Assembly: GCA_017985985.1 (NCBI GenBank)
Contig: JAGNWK010000012.1
Coordinates: 1 to 47,813, forward strand
DNA: 47,813 nt
Reading direction: 5' to 3'
Origin: Oligoflexales bacterium
GTDB lineage: Bacteria; Bdellovibrionota_B; Oligoflexia; Oligoflexales; Bog-1112
Shown here piece by piece: positions 1 to 8,475 of this stretch (position 1 is its first letter; each line of letters opens with the position of its first letter). The notes under the pieces were generated by a model that saw nothing but the letters and a program-made list of their open reading frames with translations, made no database searches and was not told the origin of the DNA. The position numbers and the translations under genes are program-made.

Positions 1-252
1 ATGGTGTTCGGGAACATGGTGATGGTGTTCGGGAACATGGTGATGGTGTTCGGGAACATGGTGATGGTGTTCGGGAACATGGTGATGGTGTTCGGGAACA
101 TGGTGATGGTGTTCGGGAACATGGTGGTGGTGTTCGGGAACATGGTGGTGGTGTTCGGGAACATGGTGGTGGTGTTCGGGAACATGGTGGTGGTGTTCGG
201 GAACATGGTGGTGGTGTTCGGGAACATGGTGGTGGTGTTCGGGAACATGGTG
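1..252. repeat. 21-bp tandem repeat, 12 copies
   Basis: The unit ttcgggaac plus a 12-base ATGGTG-type block recurs every 21 bases from position 7 to 238 without indels. The five copies at 7-111 carry ATGGTGATGGTG and the six at 112-237 carry ATGGTGGTGGTG. On the minus strand the difference is synonymous (CAT or CAC for His), so the array keeps the heptad VPEHHHH. The array continues past the left edge. Confidence 0.95.
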
Positions 253-789
253 ATACTGGGAAATATAGCTTGGAGGAGCGTCTACAATCACCCCCCGCAT
301 CGGAGGTGCTGACTGCATCCTACCCATCAGGAAAGGATCCGCTCTCCTAGTCCTTGCTTTTTGGTAGATCGCCGCAACAACACCGCCAATAAAAAGAGCC
401 GCCACACCAACAATCGGCAACACGATATAAAGAGGGAGTAAATTAGAGCTACTGCTGCTCTCAGAGGAATAAGGTGGAGAGTCTGGGGTGTCGGGGTACG
501 AGACATTGAGTTGCAGTTGGGTAGACTTTCTCGTTCTTTCAAGAGAAGGGATCATGAAGCTGTGATCATGCGAAGGACTTTTACCTTTCAGAGAAGGCGA
601 CGATCCGAGGGACGGAACCGATATAATGAGCATAAAAAAAAGCGACCAAAATGTCGCCTTTTTAAAGATATGGTCCCCGCCGACCGTTAGCTGAGGCCCG
701 CTGCCCAGCCATTGGCTGAGTGGATCGACACCCTGTTCAGTCTCTTTAGTCCCCCATCCCAGATACCGTCCCAACATCTTTTTGAACAT
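1..789 (-). CDS. Membrane protein with C-terminal VPEHHHH tandem repeats (partial)
   Basis: Function not recognised. The minus-strand frame is open from the left edge to a stop at 901-903. I chose the ATG at 789 because GGGAGAAG lies just before it; an ATG at 849 is possible but has no clear ribosome site. The 263 visible residues hold a polar N-terminus, a hydrophobic signal-like segment after KK (about residues 45-62), a Ser/Pro-rich stretch, a strong transmembrane helix (about 117-141) followed by a basic Lys/Arg stop-transfer, and from about residue 180 twelve copies of the heptad VPEHHHH running off the window. The repeat suggests a metal-binding or proton-buffering tail, which is inference. 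The C-terminus is outside the window. An opposite-strand frame through the repeat (Met-Val-Phe-Gly-Asn) is an artefact of it. Confidence 0.65.
   Translation of the reverse strand, partial: MFKKMLGRYLGWGTKETEQGVDPLSQWLGSGPQLTVGGDHIFKKATFWSLFFMLIISVPSLGSSPSLKGKSPSHDHSFMIPSLERTRKSTQLQLNVSYPDTPDSPPYSSESSSSSNLLPLYIVLPIVGVAALFIGGVVAAIYQKARTRRADPFLMGRMQSAPPMRGVIVDAPPSYISQYHHVPEHHHHVPEHHHHVPEHHHHVPEHHHHVPEHHHHVPEHHHHVPEHHHHVPEHHHHVPEHHHHVPEHHHHVPEHHHHVPEHH
634..663 (-). terminator. Terminator-like hairpin with T8 inside a coding region
   Basis: On the minus strand GCGAC (657-653), a six-base loop and GTCGC (646-642) are followed by eight T (641-634). The stem can be extended by an A5/T5 arm with one bulged base. 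This has the form of an intrinsic terminator, yet it lies in the open frame of the VPEHHHH protein, where it encodes the start of the first hydrophobic segment. It could be an intragenic attenuator or coincidence. Confidence 0.4.
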
Positions 790-1002
790 GTCTTCTCCCA
801 CTGCTGTTCGATATCCGAAAAATCGACTTTTATCGTAGTATAAGATCATGCTGTCAAAATATCGCTTTAACGTCAAACAGTTACATGAATAAAACCAGAC
901 CTAGAGATCGCTGCCCGCTGCGGTCAGGTGAGTGCTGAGACTGAGCCAAAGATTGGCAAAGTGATCTGCTCTGCAATCATGATTCAGCTTTAACAGCTTC
1001 AC

Positions 1003-1031
1003 TTGAAAAGCAATCCTAATTTGTTTAGATT
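1003..1031 (+). promoter_or_regulatory. Candidate sigma70 promoter for fadI-fadJ
   Basis: TTGAAA at 1003-1008 (5 of 6 matches to the -35 consensus), a 17-base spacer, and TAGATT at 1026-1031 (4 of 6 to the -10). Transcription would begin near 1038, giving a leader of about 43 bases that contains the AAGGAG ribosome site at 1067-1072. The prediction is by eye only. Confidence 0.4.
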
Positions 1032-1080
1032 CTCAGTCACAAGCATGGCTAAAAATTGTTGGAATTAAGGAGCCGTTTCT

Positions 1081-2391
1081 ATGAGTTCTTCTTCCGCCAC
1101 CACTCCGGTGATCGTATCTGGAGTCAGAACTCCTTTCATGCGCAGCTATCAGGCCTATATGGATCTGAGCTCGTGTGACCTTGCCAGAGAGGCCTTGGCT
1201 GGACTTTTATCCCGAACAGGACTCCCAAAAGAGCTTATTGAATATGTTTGCATGGGGACTGTCATCCATGATCCCAGGACACCCAACATCGCAAGAGAAA
1301 GCGCCTTGAATGCAGGCCTGTCTGCGCAGACACCTGCTCACACAGTCTCTTTGGCTTGCATCTCTTCAAACATAGCTGCCACCTCCATCGCCGATAAAAT
1401 CAGAGTGGGTAAACTCTCTATCGCTGTAGCCAGCGGGGTGGACACCTGCTCAGACCCACCCATCCGTCTTTCTCGCGAACTCAGAAAAACTCTGCTTAAA
1501 CTGCAGAAGGTGAAAAAGCCTCTCGACATGTTGAAGCACTTCCACCTTCTATCTGGACTCAAAGCCAGAGACTTCCTTCCCGACATACCCTCTGTTGCTG
1601 AATTTTCGAATGGCAAAAGCATGGGTGAGGGGGCAGAAATTCTGGCACAGCGAGCAGGTGTCACCCGAGAGGAAGCCGACCTCTATGCAGCAAGAAGTCA
1701 CGCCCTAGCTGTGCAAGCCCAGAAAGACAAGATTTTCGAAGGAGACATTCTCAATCTTTCCTTCGCTCCCAAATTTAAAAATATCTCTGCCGACGACGGC
1801 CCGCGAGAAGACTCTACATTTGACCGACTCAGTAAACTCAAACCTGCATTTGACAAATCTTTTGGCATTTGTACGGCGGCCAACTCTTCGTTTCTAACAG
1901 ATGGGGCTAGCGCCCTCCTTATGATGAGTCAGGCAAGAGCCAAAGAACTTGGATACAAGGCGATGGCTATACTTAGAGACGATGTCTATGAGTCCGCCGA
2001 TCCTTTGATCGATATGCTTTCAGGACCAGCCATTACAATCCCTACCTTGCTGAGGAGAAATAAACTCCGAGCTGAAGATATTGGGGTTTGGGAAATTCAT
2101 GAGGCTTTCGCTTCCCAAGTTCTAGCCAATTTGAAATTTCTCAAAGACAAAAAGTTTGCTCAAGAGCGATTCAAAAGCGATGAAGTCGTCGGAGAGATCC
2201 ATCTAGACAAAATTAACGTCTGGGGGGGATCACTTTCCCTTGGGCATCCTTTCGGAGCCACAGGAGCAAGACTCCTTTGGACAGCTGCTAAGCGACTTCA
2301 AAGGGAAGGAGCTCGCTTTGCCGTCGTCTCTGGTTGTGCAGCAGGAGGTCATGGCTCTGCCATTTTGCTTGAGAACCCCGACTTTGCCTAG
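1081..2391 (+). CDS. fadI: Acetyl-CoA acyltransferase (beta-oxidation thiolase)
   Basis: Thiolase of fatty-acid beta-oxidation that cleaves 3-ketoacyl-CoA to acetyl-CoA and a shortened acyl-CoA; cytoplasmic. At 436 residues it matches the FadI/HADHB length, including the insert between the two halves. Visible catalytic elements are the nucleophile Cys93 in SLACISSN, His340 in EIHEAF, His389 in GGSLSLGHPFGATG and Cys419 in SGCAAGGHGSA. The ATG has AAGGAG eight bases upstream. The hydratase/dehydrogenase subunit gene follows after 118 bases on the same strand, so the two probably form a FadIJ-type complex. FadI rather than FadA is chosen from the gene order and the insert. Confidence 0.9.
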   Translation: MSSSSATTPVIVSGVRTPFMRSYQAYMDLSSCDLAREALAGLLSRTGLPKELIEYVCMGTVIHDPRTPNIARESALNAGLSAQTPAHTVSLACISSNIAATSIADKIRVGKLSIAVASGVDTCSDPPIRLSRELRKTLLKLQKVKKPLDMLKHFHLLSGLKARDFLPDIPSVAEFSNGKSMGEGAEILAQRAGVTREEADLYAARSHALAVQAQKDKIFEGDILNLSFAPKFKNISADDGPREDSTFDRLSKLKPAFDKSFGICTAANSSFLTDGASALLMMSQARAKELGYKAMAILRDDVYESADPLIDMLSGPAITIPTLLRRNKLRAEDIGVWEIHEAFASQVLANLKFLKDKKFAQERFKSDEVVGEIHLDKINVWGGSLSLGHPFGATGARLLWTAAKRLQREGARFAVVSGCAAGGHGSAILLENPDFA

Positions 2392-2509
2392 CTTCCACCG
2401 TCCAGATCAAAAAGGAAGGTTTCAGTTTTGTAAGAGTCAAACTGAACAGCGGCTCCCACAGCTCGGCTGGTGGTTTTCCGCCGTTCCTAACATGTGTAAG
2501 GCCTGACCG

Positions 2510-4708
2510 ATGAACACTGAGTCCAAGCTACCCCTTTATTGGAAAGAAAAAGAAGGCGTCGCCTTCATCTATTTTGACGACAAGGAGAGGAAAGTGAACA
2601 CTCTCCGATCCCAACTGATCAACCCCGTATCTGACATTCTTGATGAGCTAGAGGGGAGATCCGACATACTCGGACTCGTCCTGGTCTCTGCAAAGAAAGA
2701 CTGCTTCATAGCAGGAGCTGATATAGAAGAATTGCAAGCTGCTAAGAGCGAAGAGGAAGCGAGAACTCTCAGCGAAGCTGGACAGAAACTTTTCAACAGG
2801 ATAGAGGGTTACTCCAAGCCTGTCATCGCAGCTATCTCTGGCTCCTGCCTGGGGGGCGGATTAGAGCTGGCTATGTCCTGTCACTACCGACTCGCTTCCG
2901 ACTCGAAGAAAACGAGCTTAGGTCTCCCAGAAGTAATGCTAGGCCTACTTCCTGGTGCTGGAGGCACTCAACGACTACCACGACTCATCGGCCTTGAAAA
3001 ATCGCTCGAGCTCATTCTCACAGGATCAGCTGTCAGCGCGTCCAAAGCCTATAAGCTTGGCTTGGTCGACTACGTTACCCCTGCTGATGATCTTGAATCG
3101 CTAGCTCTCGCCGCTGTCAAGAAATACAGCGGCAAAGACAAGTTCGTCCGCACAAAGAAAAAACAGAAAACCTCTTTGTCAAGTTATCTAGAGAAAAACT
3201 CCTTAGGCAGAAAATTTATTCTTCAAAAGGCCCTGGAGTCCGTTGAAAAAAAGACTCGAGGCCTTTACCCAGCCCCTCAAGCCATTCTGCAAGTAATCGG
3301 CCATGGACTCGATCATGGAATGAAAGAAGGTTTAAAAAAAGAAGCTGAGCAATTTGGTTTTTTATCTCAAACTCCAGAATCAAAGCAGTTGGTCGGACTT
3401 TACTTTGCACAGACTGAATTAAAGAAAAATCGTTTTGGAGCACCCTCTCGCAAAATAAAAAATCTTGGGGTTTTGGGTTCAGGCTTGATGGGATCGGGCA
3501 TAGCCACAGTCAGTCTTCAAAAAGATATGCATGTGACTTTAAAAGATATCCATCAAGACGCCCTCGACCACGCTCGTAAAAACATATGGTCAGACTTCTC
3601 ACGTAAAGTTAAGCGAAAATCGATGAGCTTATTCCAAGCCCAGCAAACTTTTTCATCGCTGGACACTCGACTTGACAAAAAAGCATTCGAACACTGTGAG
3701 TTCGTCATTGAAGCTGTATTTGAAGATTTGGCCTTGAAACATCGAGTCGTCCAAGAACTCGAAGAGTATCTCCCAGAACATACCATCCTCGCTTCCAATA
3801 CGTCCGCATTACCTATTTCTGAAATTGCAAAGGTATCGAAAAGACCACAAAACATATTGGGAATGCACTACTTTTCCCCAGTCCCCAAGATGCCTCTCTT
3901 AGAGATCATCTTGACCGAGAAGACCTCCGAGGAGGCTGCCAAAATAGCTGTCGATCTCGGTATCCGTCAGGGTAAAACTGTTATAGTCGTCAAAGATGGA
4001 CCTGGCTTCTATACAACGAGAATTCTGGCTCCCTATATGGACGAAGCATTTGTTCTCATCAGAGAAGGAATGTCATTCCAAACCTTGGATGACATGGCCA
4101 TGCTTGCCGGATTCCCAGTGGGTCCGATCAAATTGATCGATGAGGTTGGGGTCGATGTTGCTTATCATGTCAGCCATGATCTAGGAGCAGCCTTTGGCAA
4201 AAGAGTTGGTACCACAGACCCAGCTTTGCTCCTCGAAATGATCGAGGCAAAAGCCCTGGGAAGAAAAAGTGGTCGAGGCTTCTATGTTTATGAAGAAAAA
4301 AAATCAGGGGGATTCCTAGGTCAGCTTTTCGGATCAAAACCTCAGAAAAGTGGACGAGAGAGCAACCCTTTCGTGCTGTCGCTTCTTCGTAAATACCGAC
4401 AGGGAACAAGCACAGGACATGACAACATCCTTATCACCCAAAAAAGACTCCTATACCGGATGATCAATGAGGCCTGCTACTGTCTGCAAGACGGCATTCT
4501 CTCCACTCCCATGGATGGAGACGTGGGGGCCGTCTTTGGCCTCGGCTTTCCTCCTTTCCTAGGCGGACCCTTCCGATATATCGACAGCAAAGGTGCCACG
4601 AAAGTCTCTAGTGAGATGCAAGCCTTTGCAGATACTTATGGAGAGCGCTTTCTACCTTGTCCGTTATTGGTAGATACTGCTAAGCAAAGTAAATCTTTTT
4701 ATAAATGA
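2510..4708 (+). CDS. fadJ: Enoyl-CoA hydratase / 3-hydroxyacyl-CoA dehydrogenase
   Basis: Bifunctional beta-oxidation enzyme of 732 residues, close to E. coli FadJ (714). The N-terminal crotonase domain has the oxyanion-hole segment IAGADIEEL and the two acid residues Glu119 (GGGLELAMS) and Glu141 (LGLPEVMLG). The dehydrogenase half starts near residue 318 with the NAD-binding GSGLMGSG and carries His453 in GMHYFSPVPKMPLLE. The C-terminal helical domains are complete. The gene follows fadI with no obvious terminator between and only a weak ribosome site. Together the two genes carry three of the four steps of a beta-oxidation turn; no acyl-CoA dehydrogenase gene is in the window. Confidence 0.92.
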   Translation: MNTESKLPLYWKEKEGVAFIYFDDKERKVNTLRSQLINPVSDILDELEGRSDILGLVLVSAKKDCFIAGADIEELQAAKSEEEARTLSEAGQKLFNRIEGYSKPVIAAISGSCLGGGLELAMSCHYRLASDSKKTSLGLPEVMLGLLPGAGGTQRLPRLIGLEKSLELILTGSAVSASKAYKLGLVDYVTPADDLESLALAAVKKYSGKDKFVRTKKKQKTSLSSYLEKNSLGRKFILQKALESVEKKTRGLYPAPQAILQVIGHGLDHGMKEGLKKEAEQFGFLSQTPESKQLVGLYFAQTELKKNRFGAPSRKIKNLGVLGSGLMGSGIATVSLQKDMHVTLKDIHQDALDHARKNIWSDFSRKVKRKSMSLFQAQQTFSSLDTRLDKKAFEHCEFVIEAVFEDLALKHRVVQELEEYLPEHTILASNTSALPISEIAKVSKRPQNILGMHYFSPVPKMPLLEIILTEKTSEEAAKIAVDLGIRQGKTVIVVKDGPGFYTTRILAPYMDEAFVLIREGMSFQTLDDMAMLAGFPVGPIKLIDEVGVDVAYHVSHDLGAAFGKRVGTTDPALLLEMIEAKALGRKSGRGFYVYEEKKSGGFLGQLFGSKPQKSGRESNPFVLSLLRKYRQGTSTGHDNILITQKRLLYRMINEACYCLQDGILSTPMDGDVGAVFGLGFPPFLGGPFRYIDSKGATKVSSEMQAFADTYGERFLPCPLLVDTAKQSKSFYK

Positions 4709-4736
4709 AGGGGAACCAGCTGCGCAGTTTCCCCTT
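4708..4736. terminator. Hairpin between the convergent fadJ and BFD genes
   Basis: Perfect 8-bp arms AAGGGGAA (4708-4715) and TTCCCCTT (4729-4736) around a 13-base loop. It starts on the fadJ stop and touches the last codon of the opposing gene. A second GC-rich hairpin (about 4738-4764) is followed by a T-run at 4771-4776 and may serve plus-strand transcripts. Confidence 0.45.
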
Positions 4737-4983
4737 ACCCCTCCTTGCTAGGCTCTTGGGAGGGCGTAGCTTTTTTCTTCCTCATTTTTTCTAATAAAAT
4801 TCTAATTTTTGGACCACACCTCTGCCCTTTGCAGCCCCCACAACCGGTACCAGCCTTTCTATTTACATCCTCGACCGTCTCGCTCCCCTCTAGGGCTGGT
4901 AGCACCCTTCGGAGGGGGATTCCCTTGCAAATACAGATAACTTGAGCAAGTTGTTTAATAATAGCTTCATTTTTTTCCATCAC
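4735..4983 (-). CDS. BFD-like [2Fe-2S]-binding protein
   Basis: Small protein of 82 residues with the cysteine spacing of the BFD (bacterioferritin-associated ferredoxin-like) [2Fe-2S] family: Cys17-x-Cys19 and Cys48-x2-Cys51, plus Cys56, in CICKG and GTGCGGCKGQRCGPKI. The C-terminus is Lys-rich. It starts 15 bases after the response-regulator gene and is probably co-transcribed with it. In other bacteria such proteins pass electrons to bacterioferritin or form part of larger Fe-S enzymes; no bacterioferritin gene is visible here, so the partner is unknown. Confidence 0.75.
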   Translation of the reverse strand: MMEKNEAIIKQLAQVICICKGIPLRRVLPALEGSETVEDVNRKAGTGCGGCKGQRCGPKIRILLEKMRKKKATPSQEPSKEG

Positions 4984-4998
4984 TTTTTTGACTTCTAA

Positions 4999-5823
4999 CT
5001 ACTGAGAATCATTAATTTTACGAAGAAAATCTTCTATTTTTTTTTCGGTCGTTTCATTGAGTCCATCGAAACAAAGGCCTATTTTTTGCTTTTTACTCCA
5101 AACAACAGAGGCTTTTAAAACCAGAGTTTGCTTTTTTGAACTCGACTTCTTGCTTTTATCCAAATGACAGTTCAATGTCAGCTTTTGTCCTATAGCCATA
5201 TCCAAAAGAGAGGGGACCGTATTTTTCTCTTTACTTGTCTTTTTTTGCCCTTTGGTCACTGATTTGTCATTCTTTTTCAGGGAGGCCTTCTCTCGTTCAC
5301 TTGGGCTCGCTCCTTGAAAACGAAGCAATGCACCCGTCAAACTCAAATTAAGTATATGACCCTTAAGCTCAACTGTCTTTCCTTTTCCTTTTTTTAAACT
5401 AGACACCTCCGTTTCAATACAGGTTTCGAAACGTTTCGTAAGCCTATGCTTATGAATGATAAATCTCTCGATTTTTTCAGCTAAATCAATTGATTTTATT
5501 GGTTTTTTCACCCATGCCGCAATGTCTGCATAAGCAAAGACTTCTTTTCCGATGGCCTCTTCTACAATTGGCTCTGCAAAGGCACTAAGGAAGATTGGGC
5601 CATCAAAAGTTTTTCTAATTAATTTATAAAAACTCACACCATCGGCATCTTCTAAGTCAAAATCGACAAGAATAGCCTCCATTTTTTTCTCTTGTAAGAT
5701 CTTCAATGCCTCTGCTCCCGTCCTAGCCACATGGACACTTACCCCGGGGATCTTATCCTTAAAGACCTCTGAACTCATAACAACACTCGACTTATTTTTA
5801 TCTACAATAAGAACAGACGGCAT
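4999..5823 (-). CDS. Response regulator with REC and PilZ domains
   Basis: A receiver domain (about residues 1-122) fused to a PilZ domain (about 127-274). The receiver shows the phosphoacceptor Asp54 eight residues before Gly62, Ser80 in FLSA, and Lys107-Pro108 in KKPI. The PilZ part has the c-di-GMP motifs RxxxR (Arg127-Arg131) and NLSLTG, interrupted by a Lys/Ser-rich insertion. It may therefore couple phosphorylation to c-di-GMP binding. I chose the ATG at 5823 because AGGAG lies seven bases upstream; an in-frame ATG 13 codons earlier lacks a site. No histidine kinase is adjacent. The BFD gene follows in the same direction. Confidence 0.8.
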   Translation of the reverse strand: MPSVLIVDKNKSSVVMSSEVFKDKIPGVSVHVARTGAEALKILQEKKMEAILVDFDLEDADGVSFYKLIRKTFDGPIFLSAFAEPIVEEAIGKEVFAYADIAAWVKKPIKSIDLAEKIERFIIHKHRLTKRFETCIETEVSSLKKGKGKTVELKGHILNLSLTGALLRFQGASPSEREKASLKKNDKSVTKGQKKTSKEKNTVPSLLDMAIGQKLTLNCHLDKSKKSSSKKQTLVLKASVVWSKKQKIGLCFDGLNETTEKKIEDFLRKINDSQ

Positions 5824-5951
5824 AAAATCTCCTGTGAAGTGGATAGGACCATTATATACCAAGAAAAGGTAGGCTTATTTAACCCATCAGAAGATTAATT
5901 TTTTAGGAAATTTGCCGAAATGATTGCTGAACATGTCACATAGAAAATCGT

Positions 5952-7118
5952 ATGAATGCTGATACTTATCTAAAAAAGAGTTTGAAGCAAAGCAGCCTAT
6001 CCTTTGCTCTCTTCTTCTGTGTTTTTTTAGCGGAAGAGGCAAGCGTATTTGCAAAAGACCTGTGGATTCAGGATGAAAATCTCCTCTTGCCAAGTTTATC
6101 TCTCACAACATCAGACGTCGCGAGTTCTGTCAAACTGCCCCTAGAACTACTAGAAAAAAGAGTCTTTGAATCAGCGACAGATCCCCGGATAGAACCTGTG
6201 GTCATTCCTCTGAAAAAAAACAAAATAATCCTCAAAGATATGGCTCAATTCCTCTCTATCTCAGAGACAGAAAAAGAAAATCTTTTGTTTTACTTTTTAG
6301 ATCCTAAAAATGAAACTTTGGACTATAAAAAGAAAAAAAATTTCTGGAAAAAAAACGACACCCTACATATAAAAATTTCTCCCGAAATTCTCCCTATCAT
6401 CAAAAAGGAAGAATTGATTGAGCGATTTTTTGAAGCATCCCATCATAAGATCTCGATCGAACCGGAAAGTTTTGCAAAAAATCCCGATCAACTCACTTTA
6501 TTTCTTAAGCAAATTTCTAATTTTTTACCTAAAAGCAAACTAGACATCATTAAAGAAAAAATAGCAGAAACAAGAAAGCTCTCCGTCGATTACGACTTGC
6601 TCCCATCATTTGCCAAAAAAATGATTAAAAAATTTACGATCTATCGTGGACCCAATTGTTTTCAGGCTGCCATGTCTTTTCAAGATGAACAAATACCCTT
6701 CAATCACTTTTACAATCCTAAAATAGAAGCTGAGCATCATCCACAAATGATCAATCACGATGAGCTGCTGAGAATTTTAGAACTGGACTTTTACCCAATC
6801 CCTCTTCATGATGAAAAACTTGCCTATGGCGACGTGCTGCTATTCCTCGATGTTCCCCAACAGGTTGTGGAGAGACAGAGCCAAGAACTCGATTTTCGTT
6901 GGTTTAAGCACACTGCTGTCTATCTTTTTGGAAACTATGTCTTTTCAAAAGGATCTAAATCGCCAAATACGCCCTACACCATAAAAACACTTGATGAAGA
7001 GTGGAGACTATGGAAGAAATACTCTAAAAATTTAGCCGTCAGAGCATTTAGAAGAAACCCAAGCTATGCACCAGAACAGAACAAACCGCTCTATCGACTT
7101 GCCGAATGGCTCGACTAG
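5952..7118 (+). CDS. Secreted protein, NlpC/P60-like cysteine-hydrolase fold (putative)
   Basis: Exported protein of 388 residues with a signal peptide (Lys-rich N-region, hydrophobic core, cleavage near SVFA/KD). The middle is Lys-rich without recognisable motifs. The last 160 residues contain GPNCFQAAM, later YGDVLLFLD, and then FKHTAVYLFGNYVFSKGS: the Cys, Gly-Asp and His pattern of papain-like NlpC/P60 or CHAP-type peptidoglycan hydrolases. The family call rests on this pattern alone. It overlaps the next reading frame by 53 bases. A cell-wall role is inferred. Confidence 0.55.
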   Translation: MNADTYLKKSLKQSSLSFALFFCVFLAEEASVFAKDLWIQDENLLLPSLSLTTSDVASSVKLPLELLEKRVFESATDPRIEPVVIPLKKNKIILKDMAQFLSISETEKENLLFYFLDPKNETLDYKKKKNFWKKNDTLHIKISPEILPIIKKEELIERFFEASHHKISIEPESFAKNPDQLTLFLKQISNFLPKSKLDIIKEKIAETRKLSVDYDLLPSFAKKMIKKFTIYRGPNCFQAAMSFQDEQIPFNHFYNPKIEAEHHPQMINHDELLRILELDFYPIPLHDEKLAYGDVLLFLDVPQQVVERQSQELDFRWFKHTAVYLFGNYVFSKGSKSPNTPYTIKTLDEEWRLWKKYSKNLAVRAFRRNPSYAPEQNKPLYRLAEWLD

Positions 7119-8475
7119 ATCCAACATTCACTTTGTAAAAAAGGATCAAGCTCAAACATTTGGGAGACTTCCCAGAAGAGCTGCGCCTGTCGATGAATTA
7201 TCCTGTTATATAAAGAGATTATGCCAATCCTGTCTCTTTATAAACGATCCCTACGAAAAGAGTCTTCTGCAAAAATATGAGCAGGACTTGCACTCCCTGC
7301 GCTCAGAGCTCCCTTTGCTGGGGATTTTTCTCCCTAAAAAGCCCCAGGCAGCCCCAAGACCACTCCAGTACAGAACCACGTTCAAACTGGCTGTTAGAGA
7401 AGCCCGCACTAGAAATAAGACTGAAGAAGCAGAGGGGGGCCGTAAAATCGCCATCGGTTTATTTGAGCCAGATAGCCACCGCATTGTTGATATCAGTTCC
7501 TGCCCCATCCATGTGCCCATTCTTCAGAAACTCATCCATCTTCTCAAATCAGAACTGGAGAAGGAAAACACTATGAGACCCTGGAAGGAGAGGATTTCGC
7601 CCAAAGGAGATGAGCCTAAGTCTGAAGAGGGAGAAAAAACACCAGAACTTCGTTACGTAGTCGCAAAGTCCTGCCATATCTCTGGGGACACCTCGCTACT
7701 TTTCGTCGTCACAGACCCGTCTGCTAAGACCAGCTTACTCCCTATGATCCGATCCCTACGTAGACAGGGCGTTCGTATCACCTCTGCAGCCATGAACATC
7801 AATACCAGTACCGGAAACGCTATTCTGGGAGAAACGACCCTTCCGCTTCTAGAACCAGCACTCCTCAAGACTAGCTTAGCTGGCTTCAGTCTTCAATTCA
7901 GCCCCACAAGTTTTATGCAGGTGAACCCTTGGCAAGCAGAACAGATCTACAACCGCATAAGTCAACTAGCGGGGATATCCAGAACGTCTAGTGAACCCGT
8001 AACAGCCTGGGATCTTTACTGTGGGGTCGGAATTATCTCCATGATTTTAGCTCAGAATGGATATAAAGTTCTTGGAATGGAGGAAAATTCAGCAGCTATC
8101 CAGGACGCCCACGAAAATCGAGAAAAAAACCAGATCACTCGTCATTCTCTCCACTTTATGTCTGCTCGTGTGGAAGACAGCTTCGATTCCATCCCAGTCT
8201 GGGCCCAAAAACCAAAACTCATTGTGATGAATCCATCTAGACGAGGGCTTCACGAATCTGTCCGGGAAAAACTAAAAGCCCTGGCTGCAGGTCCAGACCT
8301 CGAACAGATCATCTATGTCTCCTGCGACGTCAAAACTTTCGCAAGGGATCTAAAATCATTGACAGAATCCTCTTGTCTCAAGTTAAGACAACTGGAAGCC
8401 TACGACATGTTCGCTCAAACGGACAAGTTAGAATGGCTTGCCATCTTAAACGTTTGCCACGAAGGACGCCCCTAA
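7066..8475 (+). CDS. rlmC: 23S rRNA (uracil-C5)-methyltransferase, RlmC-like
   Basis: SAM-dependent RNA m5U methyltransferase of the RlmC/RlmD/TrmA family. N-terminal cysteines Cys47, Cys53 and Cys56 (CYIKRLCQSC), plus Cys146 in SSCPIHVP, match the 4Fe-4S ligands of RlmC. The SAM site is DLYCGVGIISM near residue 320 and the catalytic Cys420 lies in YVSCDVKTF. The protein is 469 residues against 375 in E. coli, owing to a long N-terminus and a charged Lys/Glu-rich insert around 165-190. The start is uncertain: the ATG at 7066 lies inside the previous gene and no good ribosome site is visible; TTG at 7099 is an alternative. The next gene, dapD, starts on its stop codon. Confidence 0.75.
   Translation: MHQNRTNRSIDLPNGSTRSNIHFVKKDQAQTFGRLPRRAAPVDELSCYIKRLCQSCLFINDPYEKSLLQKYEQDLHSLRSELPLLGIFLPKKPQAAPRPLQYRTTFKLAVREARTRNKTEEAEGGRKIAIGLFEPDSHRIVDISSCPIHVPILQKLIHLLKSELEKENTMRPWKERISPKGDEPKSEEGEKTPELRYVVAKSCHISGDTSLLFVVTDPSAKTSLLPMIRSLRRQGVRITSAAMNINTSTGNAILGETTLPLLEPALLKTSLAGFSLQFSPTSFMQVNPWQAEQIYNRISQLAGISRTSSEPVTAWDLYCGVGIISMILAQNGYKVLGMEENSAAIQDAHENREKNQITRHSLHFMSARVEDSFDSIPVWAQKPKLIVMNPSRRGLHESVREKLKALAAGPDLEQIIYVSCDVKTFARDLKSLTESSCLKLRQLEAYDMFAQTDKLEWLAILNVCHEGRP

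Noticed and set aside
1..252. CRISPR array
   Set aside because: The 21-bp units are contiguous, with no unique spacers.
1..312. Plus-strand frame encoding repeated Met-Val-Phe-Gly-Asn-Met-Val
   Set aside because: It exists only because the 21-bp array has no stop in that direction. The minus-strand frame continues into a proper membrane protein with a ribosome site.
661..800. Small structured RNA upstream of the terminator-like hairpin
   Set aside because: I looked for signature segments of SRP RNA, tmRNA and RNase P RNA and saw none; the frame here is open and has a ribosome site.
5952..7118. Lysozyme or protease call for the secreted protein
   Set aside because: Only a Cys/Gly-Asp/His pattern is visible, so I kept a general NlpC/P60-like description.
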